Shown: in pieces, positions 22,461-31,205 of the stretch | Position numbering within the stretch: the stretch's first letter is position 1 | Layout: each line of letters starts with the position of its first letter | Assembly (NCBI GenBank): GCA_023853785.1 | Contig: JAJIRX010001023.1 | Coordinates: forward strand, 1-64,000 | Reading direction: 5' to 3' | DNA from: Psilocybe azurescens | Taxonomy: Eukaryota > Basidiomycota > Agaricomycetes > Agaricales > Agrocybaceae | Length of the DNA stretch: 64,000 nucleotides | Position numbers and translations under genes: made by a program | The notes under the pieces: generated by a model | Database searches by the model: none | Told to the model about the DNA's origin: nothing | Seen by the model: the letters and a program-made list of their open reading frames with translations, nothing else

Positions 22461-22641
22461 CAGGGGGCCAGACGGTGGGGGTGAGGGGCGAGACGGTGGG
22501 GGTGAGGGCAAGACGGCGGAGGTGAGGGCAAGACGGCGGAGGTGAGGGCAAGACGGCGGAGGTGAGGGCAAGACGGCGGAGGTGAGGGCAAGACGGTGGA
22601 GGTGAGGGGCAAGACGGCGGAGGTGAGGGCAAGACGGCAGA
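22461..22641 (+). repeat. 20-bp minisatellite
   Basis: About eight copies of GGTGAGGGCAAGACGGCGGA, with exact copies at 22501, 22521, 22541 and 22561 and variants on both sides, one of them 21 bp long. Confidence 0.95.
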
Positions 22642-22914
22642 GGCGGGGCGAGGTGAGGCGAGACGAAGGGGGGCGAGGGCGAGGCGAGACAGCGACAGCG
22701 AAGACAACAACGACGGACACGGCGGGGTGTAGGACGACACCGCCGTATGGCCACGTACACCGACACGACGCACCCCATGACGATGACCCTCCCACCCCCT
22801 TTTTAAGGTTTTCCTTTTTTTTCTTTTACATTTATATGTTTATTTGTTCATCTGACCCAGGTATGTACCTCCATCCCCATTTTCTTTTTAAATTTTTTAA
22901 TGATGGATCTCACA

Positions 22915-23395
22915 GTATGTAACAATGTAATAGATAGTTGTTAATATATTATATTACACTTATATAAATTTACATTAAGATTGAAACATTAATATATTTC
23001 AGTTGGAATCCAATTGAATTCTATTCCATGAAGTTAAAGTTGGGAACTCCAACTGGAGTCCAGGTGGACTCCAGGTGGTGTCTAATTGAACTCCACCTGG
23101 ACACTACCTGGACTCCAGTTGGACTTAAGTGGAATTGTTTGGAGTTCACCTGGAGTCCACCTGAGTCCATCTGAACTCCACCTACCAAAGATAATATTTG
23201 GGACATTTGCATATGTTCCAGATGGAGTCCATGTGGAGTCCACCACTTTTGTATGGAGTCGGTGGACTCCACATGGAGTTCCTAGGTGGAGGTAAAGTAC
23301 ACAAGTCAGATAATAATGTAGTATATAGTTTTCAATATATTATATTACATTGTTACATGAATTAAAGATAAGATTGAAGTATTATCCTAGTGACC
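22915..23395. repeat. Internal motif array between AT-rich direct repeats
   Basis: AT-rich segments of about 80 bp at 22920-23000 and 23310-23390 are similar in the same orientation (shared core AATATATTATATTACA). Between them, about 23030-23290 is an array of CTCCACCTGGA, TCCAACTGGA and TCCACATGGA motifs, a different consensus from the outer arrays. It could be a second element nested in the first. Confidence 0.6.
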
Positions 23396-23479
23396 TAGCT
23401 TCCTTAATATGGCTCCCAAAGCTTCCAAGAACACTGCTACTGTCCCTAACTCCCTCCCAAGTCTGCAATTAAACCAGTG

Positions 23480-23772
23480 ACAGTCCACTGGACATCCACT
23501 GGACTCCACTGGACAGAGCACTCTTGGATCTGGTCTAATTAAGTGCTGAGAGTCCAGTGGAAGTCCACTGGAAGTCCAACGGACTGGACAGTCCAGCCAG
23601 TCCACCTGTTTTCTGTCTTGAAGTGACTTGACCGGGACTTTGACCGGAATTTGGCCGGACTCTGACTGGACTGGTACCGGAGTTTGTGGAGTCCAACGGA
23701 ATCCGTTGGACGTCCAATGGACTGTCCATTGGAATTGGCTGGGTCCAGTGAAAGTCCGTTGGAGTCCAACGG
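23480..23772. repeat. Right subterminal array of TCC-N-GGA palindromes
   Basis: The same type as the left array (TCCAACGGA, TCCACTGGA, TCCGTTGGA), reaching to the right terminal inverted repeat at 23773. Confidence 0.85.
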
Positions 23773-23806
23773 AAAATGGGGGCACTGTAAAGTACACCTT
23801 GTAGTG

Positions 23807-24633
23807 GCCCTTCTTCTTGCAGTTGAAGCACTCGATGTTCTTTCAAGAGCTCGAACCTCCTCCACCGGGCTATCTCCCCCTTCCATCCCTCCCCCACCAG
23901 CATCCTTAGAGCCTCCCTCGTTGCTATAGAAGGCCATGTTTCTCCTCCTTTTTGCCTCCCCCTGGTAGCAAGGGATCGTCGATCAAATTCTTCGGTCACG
24001 GTATGCATTAGTTGCTCAGCGGAGAGGGTGGTTCGATGACGCTGGATGTAGCATTTCACGGCGGAGATGTAGGGGTCGTATGCAGCTGGGAGAGAACCCA
24101 TTATTATGGCATAGAAGTCATCTTCAGATGGCGCTTGTCCCATGGCAGCTAGGTCTTTGGCGCATCAGGGCGATAGTTTGCTGAAATGGGCTCAAACGTC
24201 CCCATGCTCGGCACACCGCTCTCCCTGCTGGAGCCAGCGACGCAGGTCCACGGAGACCATTCTAGATTTGTTTTCGAATTCCCCCCGCAAGGGCTTCCCA
24301 GATATCGTATGCGGTTTCCTTTCCACAGATTTTCATAAACTGTGAGTCTGATATAGTTGATGCTATTTGTTGTTTGACGATGGCTTCTCCTTGATTCCAG
24401 GTCTTCATCTCTTTCCGCCATTCCGCATTGAGGGTCACCTCTGCAGAGGTTAGGACCTGATCGGCAACACGAACGACGGGATCGGCAGGTGCAACTGCAC
24501 TGCCATCCACATGTTCAAGTTTTCCGCGGCGTCAATGGACCATAGGAAACGGGCTTTGTAGATCACCCAGTTCTTGCCCGCCGAGCCTGGGGATTTTCAT
24601 GAAGTCGTCGCCTAGTTTTATAGTAGAAGACAT
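23807..24633 (-). pseudogene. gag: Copia A Gag 5' part
   Basis: ATG at 24633 begins MSSTIKLGDDFMKIPRL, close to copia B Gag (MSVTTKLGDDFLRIPKL). Then come WNQGEAIVKQQIASTISDSQ (about 24400) and DDFYAIIMGSLPAAYDPY (about 24120). The zinc knuckle begins at about 23840 (two cysteines spaced CX2C) and is cut by the insertion at 23806/23797. Frameshifts lie near 24570 and 24280. Confidence 0.8.
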
Positions 24634-24883
24634 TTTTGTTGACAGAAGATGATGAGGAATAGGATAGCACTGAGTAAGGTCACTTGCATCAGCAAACCTT
24701 GGGATGCTAGCTAGCACTACATAGCACTACGTAGAGGGGGACCTTTGCTATGATACTAGGGCATGCTATGTAGTACTACATAGTACTCGGTAGCATCGTT
24801 TTGTGCTAAAAATAGCACAAAAATCAGGATTTGCTGATGTGGTAAACGAGTAGTTATGAATGTTGTAAGTTCAAACTTTCTCA

Positions 24884-24895
24884 GGGCCCATAACC
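24884..24895 (-). other. Primer-binding site of copia A
   Basis: Minus-strand GGTTATGGGCCC directly after the 5' LTR, the same as in copia B. Confidence 0.75.
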
Positions 24896-25200
24896 TATTA
24901 GAAGATAACTCAGTACGTGTGCAACGGACTGTGTATATTTAGTAGTACCTATTAGAAGATAACTACATGGGATGGTAAGTAAAATAGTATAGAACACAAT
25001 AAACATTTAGTACTCACCTCAGTACGTGTGCAACGGACTGAGGGAGTGCTACGTCGATGAAAAGGTATTTAACAAAGAATATATGAATGTTATGGGTGAC
25101 TAGAATTAGCACTATAATGTTACCGTAGACTTGGTGGACCGTCACTTGTGCCAAACGCGGTTTGCATTCAAATACTGCAAAGCAGCTTGTAAATTCAACA
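24896..25200 (-). repeat. Copia A 5' LTR
   Basis: 305 bp, minus-strand TGTTGAATTTAC...CTTCTAATA, followed on the outer side by TAAGG (25201-25205). It ends in TA rather than the usual CA. Confidence 0.95.
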
Positions 25201-25205
25201 TAAGG

Positions 25206-25826
25206 CCGAAGGGATAAATGAGAGAGGGACAAAATATCCGTGTGACACGAATCTTTTGTGGGTGCGGAGGGCTTTGGCGGCAGGAAGGAGATGACCCAGA
25301 AATTCGGGTCACGTGGTCTCCGGGGAGTGGAATTAACGACGCGAATGCAACGCGAGACGCGACGTGGAAGGGAAGCGGGCCGCCAAAGGCCTGAGCGCTT
25401 GGGAAAACAAAGAAGAAATCCGAAACGGAGTCCAAGTGGCTGTACCAAACACTGAAAGAACAGGGAAGAGGTGGGAGGGAGCAAAAAATGAGAGATCTGA
25501 GTGAAGGACTTGGAAAAGGCAAAATGTAAATCTCTCTTTGAAAGTCGAAGGGACCGAGAGTGGGAGAGGGAAACTCGAGGACTGCAGCTTAAGTATTATG
25601 AATATAATATCTAGTGATTCAAAAGAACCAGAATTGACAAATGCCTGACAAAGTAGATCATTAAATTATCCTTTGATGGATGATGAAGATCATTGAAGAT
25701 CCCGAAATGGAATCCCCTTTTCTCACTATATCTTATCCGTGGATGATCTGGCTGCGCTCTCATCGTGGAATTCCAGCGTGGTCTGGGACAACAAAGGCAA
25801 ACAGGCAAGGTTGGTCCGATGCAACG
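25206..25826. other. No clear gene; upstream region of the CRIB fragment
   Basis: Purine-rich on the plus strand to about 25560, then A/T-rich. Short open frames without domains. It may hold the former promoter of the gene starting at 25827. Confidence 0.4.
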
Positions 25827-27190
25827 ATGGCGCCCTTCAAGTTCAACTCAAAGCCCTCCCTCCCTCCAAAGGACTCCCATCCTCAAAGCCCCCTCCCTCC
25901 TTCAAAGGACGCCCATCTACCAGCAGCGCAACACCCAGCAGAGCAGCTCACATGTCTCGCTCATCCCAGATTCCCCGTTCCCAGTTCCCCTCGGTCCAGC
26001 ACGCCACCAGACGAGCGAATTTTCCTTTGCGGCTGACTCGATGATGAACAACAACTCCATCTCTGACCTCCCTCTTGCCTCAGGAAAACAAGAGCAGTGC
26101 TTCGAAGAGGGGTCTGGCGTTTCTCAAGTTCCCCAAGCGCAGCCCGAAGAGCCCGCCGCCGCCAGACACTCCCATCTTGGTCGCGAACGACGAACCAGAC
26201 CCTCCGCCGCCCGAATATGACGACGGGATCTCTTTCCCCTGGAACATTCAAGTAAGCAGCTGCCTCTTTCCAGACAAGCCAACGCTCATAATCGATCCAG
26301 CACAACATACACGTTGACGAATAGTCAGTTCTTTTTCAGTAGTTTCATCCAGTACTGATCCCACAAAAGTTACGTTGGACTCCCCCATCATGGGCTACGT
26401 CTCTCGCTGCAGCAGGAATAGCAGCCATCCATAACCGACGTGCAGCCGGCATGCGCTCCCCGCCCGATCTCCTCTATCACTATAACGAACGCCCACAAAG
26501 TCCTACAGCCCTTGCTTTTCCCCAGCCCTCCACCAGCAGCACCGTTCCCATACTCACGCACCCAACCCCCGCACAACCTTCCTCTCTTCGTCATCCTCCG
26601 CTCCATCACTACCATCGGTATTTGATCTCCCTCTTCCTCTGCCCCTGCCTGCCGTATTTTCGCCCCCGCAACGCTCTGCGCATCCATCATCCGCATCCAC
26701 ACCCTTCCCTCCCACGCCATATGAACATCTCCCCAACACGACCGCCTCTGCCTCTACCTTTGCATCAGGACACAAGCCCAACCAAGCCTCTAGCTCCACT
26801 ATCGGCGGCAGCTCGTACGTCTCTCCTCTTTGCTACAATTTCAACTTTTATTCTCCCCTTGTCCTTACTAACTGATCAACGATCCCAGATCCAACCACCG
26901 CGCAACCCAAACCGCCAACACGACCTTTGCAAACATGAGCACCTCCGCCGCATACGCCGCCAACCCCCGTCGCATTCCTACGCCAATGCCAACACGAATC
27001 CGTCGTACGCCAGAATTTCGTACTCAACCTCGCGTTCATTCTCCACATCCTCATTATCGTACGACGAAAATCATACGGCGTACTCTGTCGCCTCCTCGCG
27101 CACCTCAGAAACGGACTATGGCTTGTACTATAGGCGTATGGCGCTCTCGCAGATATCCGGAGATTCCACAGGAGTAGGATGGGACTGAAC
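25827..27190 (+). pseudogene. CRIB/PBD-domain (PAK/Ste20-like) gene fragment without a kinase
   Basis: ATG 25827 (MAPFKFNSKPSLPPK) opens a Ser/Pro-rich N-terminus with frame changes. SPPPPDTPILVANDEPD leads into GISFPWNIQ, a GTAAGC intron (26252-26300), HNIHVDE, a second intron, then YYVGLPPSWATSLAAAGI. Together ISFPWNIQHNIHV matches the CRIB consensus ISxPx(2-4)FxHxxHVG that binds Cdc42/Rac, and the block after it is typical of fungal PAKs. The usual FTEEE-type residues before IAAIHNRR seem missing. A proline-rich linker follows, but no kinase domain: from about 27010 the sequence is the tail module shared with 29.1 and 30.8 kb. Loss of the kinase makes it a remnant or a novel fusion. Confidence 0.6.
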
Positions 27191-27475
27191 TGGAGTTCGG
27201 GCGTTCTCTCAAGCGGTGATGAATCGCTAAACAGAATCATAGGTGCTGGATGAAGCAGGCTTCAGAATTACAGGTGACTCGAGTGTCAACAGAACGTGCA
27301 AGTGCATCAGTATGTGGACCCATGAGACCTATCGAATTAAAGACAATGCCAACATTAAGTTCGCGAATTGAACCAACAATGTTCATTGGTATCTCTAGTA
27401 CCACCCTCAATACTCTTCGAAGAAACGTCCCATGGCAAATGGTTGCTGGGGAAGCAATGAGATAAGATTTCATGC
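27010..27475 (+). repeat. Tail module, copy 1
   Basis: About 460 bp closely similar, in the same orientation, to 30770-31205. It encodes FSTSSLSYDENHTAYSVASS then RTSETDYGLYYRRMALSQ, and similarity continues past the stop codon into non-coding sequence. Confidence 0.85.
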
Positions 27476-27529
27476 TCATGTCTCTTCGAGCGTCTAATGT
27501 TAGTTGATTCTGATTCTGTCACTATTAAC

Positions 27530-29283
27530 CACGCCCGAATCAGCGCCGTCTGCCAAGGGGTTTTTCGTCCAAGTTTCAACGTGCACACCTTTCAGGCCGT
27601 CGTAATTCCAATTATAACTTTTCTCTCCTTCAGATGTCTCACGACACAGATAGTACATACCTGTAATATTAAGTACCCAGTCTCCTCGTTGGCAGAACGA
27701 ATGCTAAACATATCGAACAAGCGGATCACGACTATCCGGTCTTCCTGAAGATGAATTTCGTCTTTATTATCATGTTTAATATCCTGGGATTTATTTCCCC
27801 ACTAACCAATCACTTACGGCGTTCTCATGCAGAGACGGTGGCATTTGTCGCACTTGGCTCAGATTGATATATATCAGCGTGAACATGACACAGAAGCCAA
27901 TATTGAACATACTTATACCCGTCCATCAGTCTAAATTACAAGATTGACATTACTTGTATCCGCGCTTTCGCTAGCAACCATGTCTCCCCACATATAACGT
28001 GAACTCACCCACACTTCACTTATATCGTGGTCTGTCTAGGAGAGACTGTCTCCCCAGACTTTGACAATCTACCTCAGTCCGAGCAATTTCACCTCTGAGC
28101 CTCGAGATGAGCACGAGATGTTGCTTGAAGAAGCATACAAGTCGACTCTTTCGGTCCCTGCGACGAATGAAAGAGGTAACGGAAGGGAGGGTAAGTTATC
28201 GGCAATTTGTTCAGCCTTGAAGTTGTCCATTCACCAATTATAACAGATAGTATAGGTGCCGCTGCCATCTCATTCGAAGATTCACGCTGGGCGTGGTTCC
28301 AGAACCCTTATGAAGCGAACGCCGACAAGCTGCCCAAGCTACGGTGAAGGGCCTGCAATGTCTTATCCAGCTCCACCCTTTTGTCGGAGGTACGCGTGTG
28401 TCCACTGAACCTATCTATAGTACTCACCGTGCGAAGTTGCCGCTAAGGCCTTTAACGTATTCATCGCCATGGATGTGGCGCAAAGAGAAAACGAACGAAA
28501 AGCCCTCACCGTAAAGTTTCAAATGCGAGACCTCATGTCGGTTTTCTTTGAGTCGGTACTCAAGTGTAATCGAGTGGAATCACTACTAATACCAGATCAT
28601 AGCTAAAGAAGTTGAGGCCTGTTCATCAGACTGTGATGCATATGTGAAAAAGGCCTTTTGGGTGGGTCTGACTGACTCGATTAACTCACACGTCATACCC
28701 ATAGCCAGGACTATCAAAGCCACTGCTTATGGGCTGCGATTAGCCGAGTGTGATACTCGATTCAAAGAATATAAGAGAAAGGTCGAGCTTGCATTTGCCG
28801 TGCATTTGCCGTACATACGTCCTTAGGAGTCGATGTTGCCAACGACAAACTGTATGTAGGGGATTATCGTCTTTGGTCCATCTTCAAGAGACCATGGCTC
28901 TTCTCCGCAGGTTAGATACTGCCCGCGAGAAGGACTTACAAAAATTTATCGAACAGCACGGTGGAGTGAAACATTGTCTTCGTGACGATGAGGTTTTGGA
29001 TAAACTCAGATTGAAAATCGGTGAATTCTCCTCTCGGATAATTTCACTCGCAACAAAGTCATCTGTTGATGACCCTTGGCACACCTTGGACGATGTATCA
29101 TTGTACTCTGTCGCCTCCTCGCGCACTGCGGAGACTGACTATGGGCTATATTACAGGCGCACGGCACTCTCACAAACGATGTTTGATTCTACAAGAACAG
29201 AGACGGACGCGGAGTTTGATGTCCGTTCTAGAACTCCAATAGTAGACAGTAAAGCAGAGATAGACGTGCAGTACCAACAATAA
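27530..29283 (+). pseudogene. Truncated, inverted copy of the 45.5-50.0 kb gene, fused to the tail module
   Basis: 27530 to about 29040 matches the reverse complement of about 50446-48855, including roughly 430 bp of promoter. The start codon of the parent (ATGTCTCCCCAG) is CTG here (28046-28048), and about 95 bp are missing after 28330. The recognisable product runs TIYLSPSNFTSEP, KAFWVG, DTAREKDLQKFIEQHGGVK, then leaves the parent after SSRI at about 29042. It continues LYSVASSRTAETDYGLYYRR, the tail module also found at 27.1 and 30.8 kb, to a stop at 29283. The loss of ATG and the deletion argue for a pseudogene, unless an internal start is used. Confidence 0.75.
29095..29210 (+). repeat. 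Tail module, short diverged copy
   Basis: Encodes YSVASSRTAETDYGLYYRRT. It is more diverged at the DNA level than the copies at 27.1 and 30.8 kb and lacks their 3' non-coding part. Confidence 0.75.
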
Positions 29284-29832
29284 TTCATGTAACACTGAGC
29301 TCAGCGTAACTCAGTCAATGGCCGTACCACCTCTGTCGAGAAGGTTTCCCGAATTCAGAATGGACAACATTTCCCACTCACTTAAATTACATTCACCACT
29401 TGGTATCAATCAGACACCCAAGCTGTCTAGCAGCCTGTCGGTGAGTACAACTGCCAGTCGTTGCCTGTGTTACACCGCCATTCGTCTTATTATAAACGCG
29501 TTATAAACTCAGGCTCATTCTGATTAAATGACTGTTTCTCTTTCTCAGCACCTCCACCAGTCACTGGATTGCACCTCTTCAACACCAGCGTCATTCTTTT
29601 CCAAATTTTAAGACTCTGGTTCTCACCGATCTTTGTGCAAATCCGCAACATTTGCATAACCAAGTTGAACCTCTTTCGAGCGTATAATAGACATCAAATC
29701 CCAAACAACGCACGAGTAATCGTGCGCCAATTAAACACGATCTAGAGGAGATTCGAGTCACGTGAGTTTGACTGGATTATATTATATACGAGCCTTGTTG
29801 ACGCTTTCTAATCTCAACTTTTCTCCCAAATA

Positions 29833-31018
29833 ATGGTTTATTTAAGGATCATGAATCTGAAAGAAGAAAAAAACCCTGATTTCCAAACAGAACCTAAATG
29901 GCCGTTATTACTCAGCTTCTTGGCAAATAATTCAGAATTTATTCATTTCCTTTACTCAAGAGCCGAATTTTACAATGCCTATGATCACATAGAAGTCGTG
30001 GAATATCTTAATTCAATGGGCCAACTCGAAGAGAGAAGTATCAAGAACTTCCAAATGTTTTCCCAGATTTATTCTTATGCCACGCCCGTAGGTATGTGTA
30101 TCAATATCTTGTTACATCGATTTCGTCGTGAATCACCCTGTTTCTAGTCCAGGACCATGCTACGCAAGTAGAAAATGAGAATGAAAAGGCATTTTTCAAG
30201 TTACTCCTCGAAAGTGCTGCTATAATAAAAATCTGCAAGGTGTTAGTACAATTTCTTCATAACTTACTGTGCCAGCCTTATTAATAATATCAGACTGAGC
30301 ACTTCCGTAGCGCCAGACAAGCGAATGAAGTTAGAATTACCTTTAGTATATCATTTAAGGGACTTGGTGGATGCCTTAACAGAGGACGTCAGGAAATTTC
30401 TAGTGGATGTAAAAGAATATCACAGCAAGCGCTCAACATGTACGTGTCATCGAGGAATCACTTTGGTACATCTCATCCTTACTCTCCATTCTAGACAGAT
30501 TTTCCAAAGCGTATAGCTACAGGGAACAAGTTTCTCTGTGGATCTTTAAGTTCGAGAGCCACCGAAAAATATTTCAAACTGCCCTTGCGCTATATCTGTC
30601 ACTGGGAACTGCTTGCGTTGACATCGACGAACGCCTCGCTTTTGCCTTCAAGCTCTTCCCCCAGTTAAAGCATGCTGAGGAGAGATCCCACATAGCTGGC
30701 AGTCTCAATGAAATATTTTTGCAGAAATTTTCCACAGTGGAAGGCGACAGCGCATCAACTCGATCCTCATACACCACTGCACGAGATACCTTGCGTTCGT
30801 TCTCTACATCCTCGTTATCGCACGACCAAAATCGTACGGTGTACTCCGTCGCCTCCTCGCGCTCTTCAGAGACGGACTATGGCTTGTACTATAGGCGTAT
30901 GGCGCTCTCGCAGATGTTCGGAGATTCCACAGGAGTATGGATGGGACTGAACTCGAGTTCAGGGGTTCTCTCAGGCGGTGATGAATTGCTAAGCAGAACC
31001 ACGGATGCTGGATGGTGA
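29833..31018 (+). CDS. Intact four-exon gene: helical domain plus tail module, 340 residues
   Basis: Exons 29833-30091, 30148-30241, 30294-30439 and 30495-31018 join to 1023 bases, exactly 341 codons, with GTATGT, GTTAGT and GTACGT donors and TAG/CAG acceptors. The middle (about residues 125-225: LRDLVDALTEDVRKFL, then FKFESHRKIFQTALALYLSL) aligns by eye with ERLKSLMVIIAKEVKA and RFEEYRRKVELAFAMHTSLG of the large gene at 45.5-50.0 kb, so it belongs to the same N-terminal helical family. The C-terminal third (RTVYSVASSRSSETDYGLYY) is the shared tail module. No catalytic motif is seen. A helical adaptor or membrane-active bundle (HeLo/MLKL-like) is a guess. Confidence 0.7.
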
Positions 31019-31205
31019 CTCGAGAGTCAACAGGTTGCGCAAGTGTATCAGTATGTGGACTTATGAGACCAAGCTAATTAAAGATAATGCCAAAATCGAT
31101 TTCACAAACCCAACCAATTGTATTTCTAGTAGCACCCTAATACCCGTCGAAGAAGTGTCCCATGTCTAATGGTTGCCGTGAAAGCAATGAGATATAAGAT
31201 CCTTC
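30770..31205 (+). repeat. Tail module, copy 2
   Basis: Second full copy of the 27010-27475 module, forming the 3' end and 3' flank of the 340-residue gene. Confidence 0.85.

Larger units (their letters stand above)
21424..23796. mobile_element. Non-autonomous DNA transposon-like insertion in copia Gag
   Basis: 2373 bp flanked by the 10-bp direct repeat CCTTGTAGTG (21414-21423 and 23797-23806). The ends are inverted repeats of about 24 bp: CTTTACACGGCCCCCATTTT at the left faces CTTTACAGTGCCCCCATTTT read inward from the right. Both ends carry arrays of short palindromic TCC-NN(N)-GGA motifs. No transposase is visible inside. The interior holds a tRNA-like segment, a GC-rich minisatellite, and a second motif array between AT-rich repeats. 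TSD length suggests Mutator-like or, if shorter, hAT or KDZ; the superfamily is undecided. Confidence 0.8.
17318..25200 (-). mobile_element. Complete Ty1/copia element A with a nested DNA insertion
   Basis: Two 305-bp LTRs (17318-17622 and 24896-25200) with about six mismatches are flanked by the same five bases TAAGG (17313-17317 and 25201-25205). The interior on the minus strand runs Gag (from 24633), protease, integrase, reverse transcriptase with HVDD, and RNase H (stop at 17631): copia order. The Gag zinc knuckle is split by the insertion 21424-23796, and there are several frameshifts. Near-identical LTRs imply a recent insertion. It lies beside the truncated copia B. Confidence 0.95.

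Noticed and set aside
21854..22795. Minus-strand open frames of over 300 codons, Pro/Ser/Arg-rich
   Set aside because: They are read from the GC-rich 20-bp minisatellite and related repeats. All three minus frames stay open together, the products are simple-sequence, and the region is inside a non-coding insertion.
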